From: Mesaphorura yosii
Lineage: Eukaryota > Arthropoda > Collembola > Poduromorpha > Tullbergiidae
NCBI GenBank assembly: GCA_009869945.1
Contig: WIXG01000254.1
Span: 52,532 to 116,531, forward strand
Direction: 5' to 3'
Length of the DNA stretch: 64,000 nt
This document shows, one piece after another, positions 45,606 to 57,866 of the stretch (within the stretch, counting starts at the first letter, position 1; each line of letters begins with the position of its first letter). The notes beneath the pieces were generated by a model. That model saw only the letters and a list, made by a program, of their open reading frames with translations. It did no database searches and had not been told where the DNA came from. Both the position numbers and the translations under genes were made by a program.

Positions 45606-48600
45606 TTAAATAGTGACTTCATATCGCGATTCTGGCTGCATTTCCTTTCTGGCGAGTGATTCCATCAGCCATTCTGTGCTGACAATGAATGCAGACGCAC
45701 CTTTTGACGACTTTCCCCGTGTTGAAGGCTTCTCGTTGCCGCCATTGCCATTGCCATTGATTTCTGCGATGACGACATGCGTGACGTCCGATTTCGATTC
45801 GTTTTCTGCGAGTTGCCCTCCGTAGAATTCAACCTCTGCGGCCACACTGAAATGCGTCGAAGCCGGAAGTTCGCCACGAAACGTAATTTTGCACCCGCTC
45901 ATGAACGACCATTTGCTCAACTTCGACTTCGAATCGGAGCCTTTCATCGGAGACCACGCAATTAAGTCTTTGTTCAGTTCACGTTTCAATGCGCTGAGCT
46001 CCTTCGGTTTCAACGCAGGTTCATTCTTTTGCTGTTCCATCACGTTTTTTATCAAAGTTTTTACTTCTTGTAGTGAGCAAGGCCTCGTGTACGAATCGCC
46101 AACTTCGTCGTAGACCGCCGAGAAAGAATCCTTCGTCGAAATCTTCGCGAAAAATAAATCTTCGAGCTCAAAGTCGAGCAGTCGCCTGGCCTCGATACAC
46201 TTGTCGATCCAAATTCTGCCTTTTGCGATATCGAAACTTCCATTCTTCTCATAGTTTTTGATTCGGAGCGATTCTTTCTCGGCGATGATACACAAGCAAT
46301 CGGGCATTGGATTCGGAATGATGCCGTCTTTCGCATTAACGCCATGCGCGATCAGGAGACCTGAAACTTCTTCCTTCCATTTATCAGCTCCAATGAGGCA
46401 AAACACTCGCTCAGCGAATATCGTCGACTTCTTTGCAGTGCCGCTCAACAATGAAATGCCAGACGCAGTCGTAGCAGTCGATTTTGAAGTCGATGAAGCA
46501 GCAGCCAGAATTGAAAGCGTGGACTTCACAGGTGACCTGACAAGTCCTTTCTTCTTGACTGGACTTTTGGACGGGGACTCACTTGTTTCTTCGTCACTCG
46601 AGTCGCCTCCTCTCTGTTTGTCTGTTGGCTTCGCTCTTTTGTTCAGCCAAGGCGGCCGGCCCGTGCCGCCCGACTTCTTCGCCAACTTGCCATCGCAGGA
46701 TTTTCGCAAATCTGTGAACTCTTTCACAGACATTGCGTCGTCCCAGTTCTTGTCGTATCTCGTTTTTGTAATTCTTGGAAAACGAAGACTGAAGCCAATT
46801 TCGTATTCTTTACTTGGAATGATTTCGGATGCTTTCACTTGAAGCACGACGGATCTCTTTGGATCAATGTGAAGATCCGGCTTCTTTCGCCGTCCATGCT
46901 TGATCGACGCAATCTCATGACTCACGAGCACTTCTTTTAGATTTCTGACCAGTTCTTGACGCTCACGATAATTCAGGCGTCCGAATCCGACGGTAGCCAA
47001 TGGAAAGAATTCCTAGTTCATGACAAAGAAATCAGAAACGCATTTTAGTTAGCTATTCTCTGCCAAACGCAAATGATGTTAGAATTTAAATACTTACCTT
47101 CTTGTTATCGCCAACCATCCCAACTAAGAAATTGGTAATTTCTCCTCGTGTACGTTGAGTCGAGTCTGAATAGTAAGCGCCCAAAATTAGTAAGTCCAAG
47201 TCTTCTATTGCATGTCCTTCAATGTACTGAAATACAATTAAATTAAGAATTGTTATAGGGTCTCTTGTGATTGTCAGGGGTTAATTTCACGAATGACTTA
47301 CTTCCGGTTTTATTTTCAGCCAGTCCGTCGTTCTCTTGCCAGGCTGATATACCGAGTCGACCGCTTTAACCACGAGCCCTTCTTCCAGCTTATCAATCGC
47401 GTCGTTCAATGCATCGGTGACTGAAGCCTTATCTTGAACCAGTGTCTGCTCACTGAATTGACAGGTTGACTCCTCCGGATTCAAAACTTGCCTCAAATAC
47501 TCAGCCCGTTCGTTAAGCGGCTTGTTGAGTAGTAATTTCCCATTGTAATACACAATGTCGAATATCACAAACAATGGGCAATGTCTGCTGTCTGGATTAA
47601 GAGTCTTGACGTCAACATTTCCACCCTTCAGTGTGAACGATCTGCTATCTTTATTCCAGGCCATCATTTCGCCGTCTAGTATGAAACTTGTGACTGGTGG
47701 GTCATCCACGAATTGTTCTACAAGTCTAGGCGAAAGAATTTCCGTAAAACTCGAGGTGTAGTCGAACCCATTTCTTGAAAAGTACTTAAATTTGTGAGCC
47801 TCACAGGCACTCACACTGCCTCGTTCGTAATGTACTTGAAATCTTTCACCATCCCATTTGGTTTCCAATATGAATGGGGGTTCAGGAAGCCTCACAGGCT
47901 CATTTCCCTTTTTTTGCTTTGCCTTCTTCATTTTTGGGACCGGCGCTTCTTCATCGTCACTCTCCTCCGCGTCATCGTCCTTGTTTTTCTGGCCATCGTC
48001 AATCTTATCAAGTCGTGTGCAAAGCATAGGCTTGAAGAAACTGAATAAAGTGACACCAGCTGCCTCGGTGTCAGTTAGCAAGGCCGAAGGATCATTCAAC
48101 TTTTTGCAGACCTACAAATTATGAATCAACAGAATGATTTAAGAAATCTTAGGTTGGGTTGCGTTTCATGTCGAGTAAGCACTTACGCCTTCCAAATCCA
48201 GCGTATTTAATAGCTCCGCTGCGCTAGGATGAATTAGCTTGAAAATTTTTTGTTTCTGTACTCCCAGCATTAAGTCTTTTAGTAGAATTCTGACCAACCA
48301 CTTCCCTTCCAACGGAGTGAGTTTCCGTATAAATCCTCGCAGAATCTTGATTTGCGCATCTTGTGAAATTGTATCCTTATTAGTTCGACCACGAGCCAGC
48401 TGGTCAAGCACCTGGTGCAACTGTGAAACAGTTGGGCCATCACCAGTCGAAGAGCCTTGATGAGAGAATCTTTTTTCCATGATTCCGTAAACAACCATTC
48501 CTAAGTCACTGGCTCCCACCCCCGACTTGGTCGGGTCTTTGTATTCGAGCAGTTTTCGACCTTCGGCAGATCCTTTGTCTAGACCAAGAATCTTGGCAAG

Positions 48601-48968
48601 CATTTTGCTTAAGGCCACAGATTTGAAATTGTATGAGGCACGTTTTCGATCCCCATATGGATACAGAAGGCGGATGATGGAGAAGACACTGTCATTCTAG
48701 AAAATCGTATCATAAGCACAAGCACTGATGAGTAATCACGTCAATTAGCCGGGTTCGACATTAACAGAGGCTCAACGCTTACGTTGGATTTCTCGTTGGA
48801 TTCCAGCGACTCATGTAATTCGACAAACTTCTGGCGAAAGTGCTTGACGTATCCTTCCAGTCTTCTGTGCTTTTCGGCGACGGACGAGGCTTTGGACACC
48901 TTCTCGAGTAAGTCTACGAAGTCTGAGAACGGAATCACTTCATCCACCGTGCTAATGGAGTGAGCCAT
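45606..48968 (-). CDS. Lig4: DNA ligase IV (ATP-dependent, non-homologous end joining)
   Basis: Exons 5' to 3': 48783-48968, 48187-48696, 47302-48111, 47098-47226 and 45606-47012, all phase 0; 1013 residues (human about 911). It has the N-terminal DNA-binding domain (YPYGDRKRASYNF, KDPTKSGVGASDLG). The adenylation motif I ETKWDGERFQVHY puts the catalytic lysine at about residue 317. Then come motif III (FILDGEMMAW), motif IV (EGLVVKA) and motif V (WLKIKPEYIEG). The last exon ends in two BRCT domains (FAERVFCLIGADKWKEE; MSGCKITFRG to STEWLMESL) separated by the XRCC4-binding linker region. The enzyme seals double-strand breaks with XRCC4 in the nucleus. An acidic/basic insert of about 35 residues directly before motif I and a Ser/Lys-rich insert before BRCT1 account for the extra length. 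Confidence 0.95.
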
Positions 48969-49323
48969 TGCTATTGTCCAGTCTCAGGAGGTAAAAGTAA
49001 CGAACCTATTCTTAAAGTCCAGGTGGAAATGGAAACAGTGATGAGCTAACTCACCAGCTGTAAATTAATTATAAAATGTACAAACATAATAACGTCTCGC
49101 AACTATTACGAGAACCCGCAATCTCATTCAAAACTCGTCCTTGAGTCTTTTCTCACTTCGGCATAGTCAACAGCCCAAAAGTAACCAGAGATCATCAGAA
49201 ACAACAACAGAGTAAAGGTCACGAAGAATGCTTAGTTTTAATTACGCAACATGTCAACATAGTAAACATTAACCAGGATGGACAATTCTTAACAATAAAG
49301 TAAAGAACGTTTGAGAATTAAAT

Positions 49324-51435
49324 TTATGCGTTCATCTCGCCAGTCGCCTCGCTGCCCGGTCGCACGAGCTTTGGTGTAATCATCCAATTGAAATCAATCA
49401 CGTCTGGGTTATTCGTTGAAGCCAGCTCGTACCCTTCGACAGCGAAAGGAGTTGGTCCAGTGGAATCAGTCTCTGTGAGAAAAAAAAAGTATCGGTATTA
49501 ATTTGAAACTGGAAAATACGGCTTTAATTAGTTGGTAGCATAGCGGCATTGCGACAAGTGTAACGTAACTCACTTAAATATTCAAGATGGAGGAATGTAC
49601 CATCCACAGATTTCACTCGAGCCTCTTTGAAGGGTGAAATCACTGGGCAATTATCCTCGTTTAGTTGCGTGATCTGTAAAGATAGAACAGTCTCGTAATT
49701 ATTTATCCGTAATTAGATGAAGCGGCGAAAGTTATGTTATTGGCGAGGCGCTACCTTGAAAGCAATAACGCTGCCCTCGCGAATCTCTTTCACCGTTGTT
49801 AGAGCCTTAAGTTCTTGGTCGCACGTTTCTTTGTCGAGTCCATGTCCATTCTTCTCTTTCTCGTTATCAGCGACTTCCATTTGTTCGCACTCGTCGAAAT
49901 TCGGGGTTTGTGCTACCGCCGCTGATAGCTGTTGTTTTACATCGTTCAGCGACTGATTCAGTCTCTGAACCAATTCTTCTCGCTTGCGCTTGGCTTCTTG
50001 AGCTTTGGCACTCTCGTCTTCGGTGGTCAGGTTTAAGTTTCGCACCATTTCTCTTGATAACTGTTTCAGCTGATTTTTGTCGACGTAATTGTAATGCGGA
50101 CTCTTTGAAACCAAAGGCAAATTTGGTGTGTCGGGTTTCACATTCTGGGAAGAATTGCTAACGCCTTCGTAGCTGCTACTACTGGTGGAAAAGTTAAATT
50201 TGTCAGTGCACCTGGCTAGCGCAGGATTCTTTGCAGATTTTGGCATGTACGGAGTGTCAGGTCTCGGTTTCTTGGTTGATGAGGACACCAACTCGTCCTC
50301 GGACTCATTTCGAAGGGGCGTCTCCAAAGTTGAAGTGAATTTAGTCTTCTTTGGCTTTGGCACCGTAAATTCATTTGTGGTGTTGCCGCTGTACGTTGCA
50401 TAGGTAGAAATAGAATTTGAGGCTGAAGATGGTAAAGGGGTGCTGCTGTTAAACTGATATCCATTGACCTTATTTTGAGGTTCAACGCTTCGAGGTGCCT
50501 GCGGTGGGGATTTCCGGACTTCGTCCATGGAGTTCTCTTGACTTCGATTCGTCTTTCCTTTCCTGGACGATTTCTCTGTCACCCCTGTTGTCGCATCTGT
50601 AATTGGAAGGTCTATTTTTATTGGAGAACCTGCTTCTGTCCCATTTTGCTGTAGTTTCCTCTCCCGCACCCTCTCCTTTCTTAATCTTCGCTTGGCAGAC
50701 TTGGTCAATCTGGATCGCGGGGTTTCTGAGTATGAATTTTGAGATCGTGTGGTTCGAGTCGTCACGACGTGCTCCAAGTCATTCATCTCTTGATCTTCAT
50801 TGTTTCCATTCAGACTTTCCGGTTCAGCAGCAGGTGCACTTTCTAAGTTTACTTGCACTCCTTTTCGCTTACTTTTAGTCTTCCGTTTCGGTTTACTATC
50901 AGAAATGTCGATTCCGGAGAATTCTTCCGAGATACGTGACGAGTGATCGTTGTGGAAAATGTCAAGTGCATGATGATTGACCTGATGAGTGGCTTCAATA
51001 ATTCTGTCATGAAATTTTGCAAAAAAAAAGAATGAATATGTGTACATGACATGTAATATGACATGAACTTCAGTCTTTAGTTACTTACAGAACGGATTCA
51101 CCGAAACAAGTGAAGATAGCAACGTCCTGATCATCTCTCAGACAAAATTCGCCGAACTTCAGATGGATTCTTGCTGGAAGATCTATTATTGATTGGAGAT
51201 ACTGCTTAACATCGTAAACAGTCCGACAATACGACGGAATGACTACAGCTTGCTTTCTTCCGTACTCGCTGTCAGCTTCGCTTAGTTCAATGGAAGGAGA
51301 GATTTCAATTTTCATCCCAAGTACTCCACCTCCGCTGACAAAGTTCACGGAATTACGTGCCAAGACCAGCTGAGGTCCATCTTGAACATGGCCATGACCA
51401 TTCGGACCACCAAAGTACACGGATGTCGAAGGCAT
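49324..51435 (-). CDS. coil: Coilin-like protein A (614 aa)
   Basis: Exons 5' to 3': 51089-51435, 49755-51003, 49574-49673 and 49324-49472; phases 2, 0 and 1. Exon 1 holds the coilin N-terminal self-association domain (VYDVKQYLQSIIDLPARIHL, FCLRDDQDVAIF). The large second exon is disordered with a basic nuclear-localisation-like patch (KPKRKTKSKRKG, KSAKRRLRKERVRERK) and SP/TP sites. The last exons form the Tudor-like C-terminal domain (SVIAFKVAP missing its last residues at the splice, ISPFKEARVKSVDGTFLHLEY, DVIDFNWMITPKLV). Coilin scaffolds Cajal bodies in the nucleus. The same phases (2, 0, 1) recur in the neighbouring coilin-like gene, which marks a tandem duplication. An intron just before the ATG is likely (acceptor TTTTAG). 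Confidence 0.82.
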
Positions 51436-52065
51436 TTCTAAAATAATTTAGAATGGGTCAAAGGCCAAAGGACATGTGAGCAATAATTCTGAAGATCTTG
51501 CTTATAAAAGAATGAGATAATTTACAATGTAACGACCGTGGATTACCCGTTTGTTGGATTCCCTTCACTTGTGCTGATGTGATTGATGATGATCATCAAT
51601 TCCAATACTTTCCAGGACCTGTCGGAAAACTAACGGAAAACAGCAACTATTCTTCGATAAAGAAAACAGAGCGAATGAATGTATGACAGCACGAAATCGC
51701 TGAACAGCGCTGCAAAAACTTTTGAATCGTGAAATCCCCCTAACGAAAAATTCCTTGCGTTTTTGACGGCGGCGAAACACTTTGTTTCAGATTCAGATTC
51801 TTTTCGACAAATCGACATTTAACTGTATTTCATTCGATATTTATTAGTTTCGTCACATAAATACTTAGGTATTTATTCATTTCTTAAGTACCATTCTTAA
51901 GTATAAGTTACTACATTTTATTTAGTCACGTCTCAAGTTAGCGTATGACTGCAGGTTGGGCAATGTCAATATTTCTTATGGAACTGAAACAAAAACTAAT
52001 TTTATACAGAAACAACGAATACTTAAGCCTAGCGTGTCGCCTGGAATTGCAATAACTTAAATAAC
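51436..52065. other. Spacer between the two coilin-like genes
   Basis: 3' UTR of gene B and promoter of gene A. No exon recognised. Confidence 0.5.
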
Positions 52066-55000
52066 TTAACTCGCCTCCTGCACTACTTCCTGCAGGTTAA
52101 TCATATCCTTAAAGTCAACAAACACAAATTTTTTCTGTGTTGGGAAGTCGGATTCAGATTCAGTCTCCTTTTTCGAGTTGAGTGCGATTTCACCGTCTTG
52201 CACTGAAACGTAGGAAGTCAAACTTAAATTAGGTAAACTGGAGGACGAAAATCACAAATCGAGCACTTACTTGGTTGCAAAGTTAATTTAAGGCCGGAGC
52301 GACCTATCACTTTACAGCATTTCACATCAGACAGCTGTCGTGGGCCCGAAGCGTGTTCAGTTTCCATCTTCTCGTCCTCATGAACAGCTCTCTCCATTAT
52401 CTGCAAAGGAAAAGAAGCAAATTGACAAATGATCACACACTGAATATAATTAAAGTGTTTCGCGATTTGTCAAGTGCCTGCGCACTGTCAACTTACTTGA
52501 TATAAAATTATAGATCCACACTTGATTTGATTGACTTCGTCAATTGGTGAGGTATTTCTTCGTGGTTTGTTGTCAACCTCCATAGGCTCGGCTTCCCGTT
52601 TTGTTGTGGATACCGATTCTTCGTGAGAGGTTCCTGTCTTAGTTGCATGCAATAGGATTTCCTGGTCAGTCTTCGGTGTCGGCGCAAACCGTTGTTGCTC
52701 CCAGCACAAGCTGGAAGCTACTGTAGGTTCACCTTGCCCGCTGACATGAGCATTGGTTTCTGACAGTGGCTGCTTTGCACACGGGTTCATAAGTGAAGGT
52801 CTGACCCCCAGATTCACATTCTGCTTTTCCTGAATCTCGGTTACTTCGGAGTCCCAATTTTCATGTCCCACCTGATCGCAGTCTTTTCGTTGCGTTGAAT
52901 TCATTTTCGACGTCACCGCTGCCTCTTCCTCTTCTCCTATGGTCCTGAACACGCCAATTGGAATAGACTGAAAGGTTTGGGTCGGCGTGAAAAATTCCTC
53001 CTCCTCTTCGAAAGTGGTGGAACTCCCGTCATCCTCCTCCTGTTCATCTCGTTCAGACGAAGAAAGATCAACCACTTCACTAATATTTGTACCTGCAGAC
53101 AGTTTTCGATTTCGACCTCGACCGACGACTTGACCGTCGGCATTCAGCCAGTTCTCTGACGCTGAGCCCGCACCAGCTTGTTCCCCACTTTGATCACAGT
53201 TTCTGGACTGATTAACTTGAGATTGGGTATCCATTTTATTATTGACTGCGGTGGTGGCGCTGGGCCCTTGGCCTTGCTCTTGTTCCACGCCCTGTCCTTG
53301 GCCATTGCCATTGTCGAACTCTGGCACTCGTTCAGGACTGTTGCTACTTCCAACTTCATCCTCAACCGTAAATACTTCTCGCTCTCCTTCAGCCGCCACT
53401 GTCAGCTCTAGACCACTTCCGCCTCCGCCCGTGCTTGAATTAGTTTCTTTATCTTTCTGTTCGTCAGTCTTTCCCGTTCCTTCTTCTATAACCAGCCTGT
53501 CTGAAGAAGAATCTGTTGACGGAGTAGAAGTGTTATCTTTGTTCTTATTTTCCGATGGTACTTGTAGCACTTGATCGTCGTCGTCATCGGACAGAACAAT
53601 CTCAATCACGGTCTTAGACGGTGACTTGTTCGCAATTGGCTTCGTGATGGGGGTTAGCATTGTAACGCTCGGTGCCTCTGACTGGAAAGGGTTTGACTGC
53701 CTGCTTCGCCTTGGAGGCGGTTCCAACAAAGACGGTTCCATATAATTCTGTCGTCGCTTGCGCTCGGAGATAGCGACCGGGACATGATCGTGGTCTGGAG
53801 CCTCATGCACGTTGTCAGTCTGACTTTTCTGCTTGTTAGACGATTCCAATTCCTCGACGCTAGAGTGGCTGGATGTAATCGATGGAGCTGACTTATCCTC
53901 ATTGGTCTTGTTGAATTTGCTTAAATCATGGGGCGGACGATATCCAGGCTTCACGACTCTGCATTAAAATTAATGGGTAAATAATCTCAATCAAGCATGA
54001 AATGAACGACTGAATTCTTACTGAACGAGGGCATTAGCCGAGATGCAAGCGAACGCTTCGACGTCTTCATTCTCAGGAATACGAAATCCGTTAATGAAGA
54101 AATTGACAAGGTAGACATCAACGCCCAATAATCTTGCTACATGAATCTTTACATCCATAACGGACTTGGCCTCCTTCGGGATCATGATAAATACTTTGTC
54201 TCCTAAGCCTCGGTTTGTCATTTCTTTGAATATCGGTGGAGTAATGTCCAAGTGAACTCCGATTTTAGTCGAGACAGACTTGTCATAGTTTTTCTTAGAG
54301 GAAAGTTCGATTGATTTTGATTTCGGCATAGGTAGCAAAGCTTCAGAGCGATGGGTGTTGGGTTGCCGGTGCTCACGATCTCGGACAGACACAGATTCAT
54401 TACCACTTCCTCCGCCGGACCTATTGGAATAACGGGAACCGCCTCCTCCACTTCGGCTGCCTTGATTGCTTCGATTTCCTCCTGTTCCTCTTAGACCGCC
54501 TCTTTTGAAGACGGGTCCACTTGTCTGAAAGCAAAACCAAGATTTAAGATCATCTACTACATTGGGATTGAGGCAAGTTTCTATATCGATTTTGCATTTT
54601 CCTAGAAGATTACCTCTAAGGATGAGTAGGTTGGAGTGTGATACTTTGGTGGAGGTTCTAAATCCTCGTCCTCATACTGATTCTGATTGGAGTTATACTC
54701 TTGTCCGTACTGTCTATCGTTGAAGTTTCGCTGAGCTGAAGCACTGCTCGTTCGAAAATCGGACGTTCCACCTATTCTTGCTGCTCCAATTCGTCCGCTA
54801 CCACTAAATCCGCTATCGTCAAACCCAACTGGGTCGCCAAGAAGGGGAGGACGGCCACGTCCCATCCCTCCTCTGCTAACACCTCCAAAGGAACTTGGGT
54901 TACTGTTGTCAGCTGAAAAATAGTCTCCATGGCCTCTTCCAGCCCGAGTGACCGGTGAATTTAAGCCTCCGGTATTTCCCAAGCCAAATTGGCTTCCGTA

Positions 55001-55243
55001 TCTGTCGGCGGTAGTGTAGTAACCTTCATCTTGTGTTCTGCTGTTCACGTAGCCCCGTCCCGCTCCCATCCTGTTGGACCCCGCATTGAGGCCTCTGCCA
55101 CCGAAGCAAGTTGATAGATTCCTTCCAAAACTAGTCACTCCTCCAATTCCTCCTCCACCATCGTCGTTGTACTCGTGAAAGTTTGTAGTCTCATCAGTAC
55201 CAGAGTACCGATTCATACGGAAGGTGCCAAGACCCGGGTCCAT
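52066..55243 (-). CDS. Coilin-like protein B with a Gly/Arg-rich N-terminal extension (953 aa)
   Basis: Exons 5' to 3': 54614-55243, 54022-54524, 52497-53958, 52271-52400 and 52066-52202; phases 0, 2, 0 and 1. I chose the ATG at 55243; no earlier in-frame ATG exists. About 245 residues of Gly/Arg/Ser/Asn-rich sequence (RGG-like, e.g. FGGRGLNAG, SRGGMGRGRP) precede a domain resembling the coilin N-terminus (KSVMDVKIHVARLLGVDVYL, GFRIPENEDVEAFACI). A long acidic, Ser-rich linker and a C-terminal Tudor-like segment follow (LSDVKCCKVIGRSGLKLTL, QKKFVFVDFKDMINL). The last four exons mirror coilin-like gene A in order and phase. The RGG region may bind RNA or be arginine-methylated; this is inference. 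It may be a lineage-specific duplicate with a new function. Confidence 0.78.
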
Positions 55244-55804
55244 TGTATCAATGGGGACTGTTACGCCGCGTCTAAAATCAACACTACAACTACACTTCAC
55301 TGCCTCTTGCCAGTTATCACCGAACCGACTTAACCAACATTGACTGACTGATGAGTTCAAGTCCACCAAACCAGTAACCCTGATAAATTCATGATTGTCA
55401 AATTGTCTTCAACAACTTGAAATTCGCAATCGCAACACAACCTCCACATTAATTATGAAATAAACGCGATTCTAATCACGAGTATACAAAAAGCGCTGAA
55501 TTGACAAACTCGCACAACACAGAATACAAGTCCAAGAGAGATTCCCAGAATTTGAACTGGATGCGGCGAAGATCTCGCTCTCGCTTAGCAAGAGCTTGAG
55601 AAGCCGTTAAAAGTGTACAAAGAAAATCCACAAAAATACTCACGAACTTAAGGTTGTAAAGTAGTCACTCTCGTTTTTAAGTTTTTATTATGAACAATTG
55701 CCAGCTACGTAAACTGATCGAAGACATTTTACTGAATCATTTTGCTATGCTTGCTTGCGTGTGAATGAATTCGAATTTTGAGAATGCACGTAAAATTAGG
55801 CAAT
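55244..55804. other. Spacer with minus-strand polyadenylation signal
   Basis: Holds TTTATT at 55684-55689 (AATAAA on the minus strand) for the tetraspanin-like gene and the promoter of coilin-like gene B. Confidence 0.5.
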
Positions 55805-57668
55805 CTAACGCGAGTCTGTCCGATCAAGCGCGTTTCTATTCTTGTACAGGACTCTAGCTTCGACTGGTCGTGGTCGTGATCGTGATGTTGATCTTGGGGG
55901 TGGCTGAACATACGAGTGACCGTTATCGTTATCGTGCCCGTCAGTCCTTCTTCGAGAGGATGACGATCTGGATCCTCTTCCTCCATGAGTCACTGGTGTA
56001 GACTCGATTGAAGACCTCGACTCGCCCACGGACTGTTGCTGGCTCTCGTTTCTGCTCTCCGTGGAACTCGTGCTTCGACGCAGAGGCTCGCGCCGAACTG
56101 AATGGCCATGCTCGTGCTCGTCGCCATCCTCCTCGATTTCTTCCACTGACACGTGCCTGCTTCTTACACGACGGCTCCGTGTCACGGATTCATGACGAGG
56201 AGTTGGAGAGTCTCGCGACCGCTGTCTTCTGTGCTCAGCAGCTGCAGCCCTGCGCTGCTCTTCATCTTCGTCCAGCCTTCGGTTACGACTTTGCGTCGTT
56301 GTCCTGCGAATTGTTCGTCGAGAAACTACGGGCAAATCAATTCTTTCGGATGCAGGGCGGTGGCGTTCAGCCTCTAACTGCGATCTGGTCAAGTAAATTC
56401 TTGTTCGCACTCGACTGCGAGTGTGTTTCGCGTGACTGTGACCTTGCTCGCGATCGTGATAGGGCATAATGGATCTTTCTCGCATCTGCGAGCCGTGTAC
56501 ACTCAAATCTCGACGTGTCCCAGGAGCTTCACCGCCCACGATGTACGACCGATGCTTCCCTTCGTGATCGATGAACGAATGCAGATAGGTTCTTCTTGTA
56601 CCGGCCCCAACGCCAGCGCTTCCACCGCCCAAGTATCGACGACTGGGACCTGGCATTTCTTCGTAGTAAGGCTCTTGTTCTTGATCTTCCAGATTGTATT
56701 CCTCCAGCTTGGTCACGCTCCCGTCCGGTGGCTCGACGACAATAATTTCGCAGAGCTCATCCGTGGGCAGAATCATAACTTCTTCCTCGAGCCAGTAGAA
56801 GAAGCAGTACCACGCCAGGACGCCAGCAGCAATGCCCAGGGTCAACTGAATCATCGTCAGTACGGCGTACATTCGGACCACTTTGTTGACGACGAACATG
56901 AGTACTTTCCCACAGCCAACGGGTATCGTAGGCGGCAGCAAATGACACTTTCCTGTTGATGGATTCATTTGCATTCCGAAATCGAGCGCTGTAAAGGCGG
57001 AGGTCCCGGGTTGCTGCTGAAGCTGCACCATCAGCCAGTCGTCTGGGCCATAAATTCCGCAGCAGCTATGCTAATAGCAGGATTATTTAATAGAAATTTC
57101 GGGAGGGCTAATCAGTCGAGTTGAGTACGGACGGACGAATCGCTTACCCCTCTTTGAAATCGTTCAAATGCTGCCACAAACAGCAGCTGCTGGGAATTCC
57201 TTTGAAATATCTCGTACATGAAACCCAGTTGACCTTGTGGATCTTTACTGCGGACGATGGCGTAGATTCCGATGGCGAGGATGCCCAGCAGGGAGATCAC
57301 CCACGACACGAACCACTGGGAAAGACATATTGTAAACTTCGAGTTAAATAGTACAAAAACACAAACTTAAACCTCAAAAACTCACTGACCATTATGAAAT
57401 GCGATCTGAGCTTCTTGTCGAGCTGGTACTGATTGCGCCAGATTCTGAAGCATATCACGAATGCGGAAAGGGCGGAAAAGGCCAGTAGAAACTGGAAGAT
57501 GAGAATAAACACGTACACGGAAATTGTGCCGTTCTTGGTGGGGTCCTGCTCCATGCTCTGCTGGTTGGAGCCCTGCGTGCACATGGCAAGGATTCCAGCG
57601 CAGACGCCGAGGTCCCAGACGAAGGCTGCGACCAAGTTGAATCCAAAAGCAAGCCGAAACCAAAACAT
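55805..57668 (-). CDS. Tetraspanin-like protein with a long Arg/Ser-rich tail (570 aa)
   Basis: Exons 5' to 3': 57390-57668, 57148-57315 and 55805-57070, all phase 0. The donor after exon 1 is GTCAGT. Four membrane helices are seen: about residues 5-30, 48-72, 94-116 and 217-242. The large extracellular loop carries the tetraspanin signature CCG with GPDDW (Cys152-Cys153) and further cysteines at about 191 and 202 (PVGC). The acceptor for exon 3 was set at GCTATTAG because it restores the CCG motif in frame. Tetraspanins organise membrane microdomains. The cytoplasmic tail of about 325 residues, rich in Arg, Ser, His and Glu with many SRS/RRT patches, is far longer than the usual 5-30 residues and would be largely disordered. 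Polyadenylation signal at 55684. Confidence 0.75.
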
Positions 57669-57866
57669 TCCGATTTTGAACGAATGAGAATTTTGTGTGT
57701 GTTCGGTGTAATTTATTTATCTGACGAAGAGCAAGCAAGCCAATTTAATTTCAGGCCACCACCGCACTACGGCGAGCAAAATCGAGTTTTATTCGAATTT
57801 GGTGATTCAATAACTTAACACGACTTCGTTTCTGTTCCTAGAACACCAATGCAGGAATTCATTTCC

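Noticed and set aside
46258-46842. 194-codon open frame on the plus strand
   Set aside because: Antisense shadow of the BRCT and linker part of DNA ligase IV.
56008-56959. Overlapping open frames of 153 and 178 codons on the plus strand
   Set aside because: Antisense to the Arg/Ser-rich tetraspanin tail. Codon bias of such tails leaves the reverse strand open by chance.
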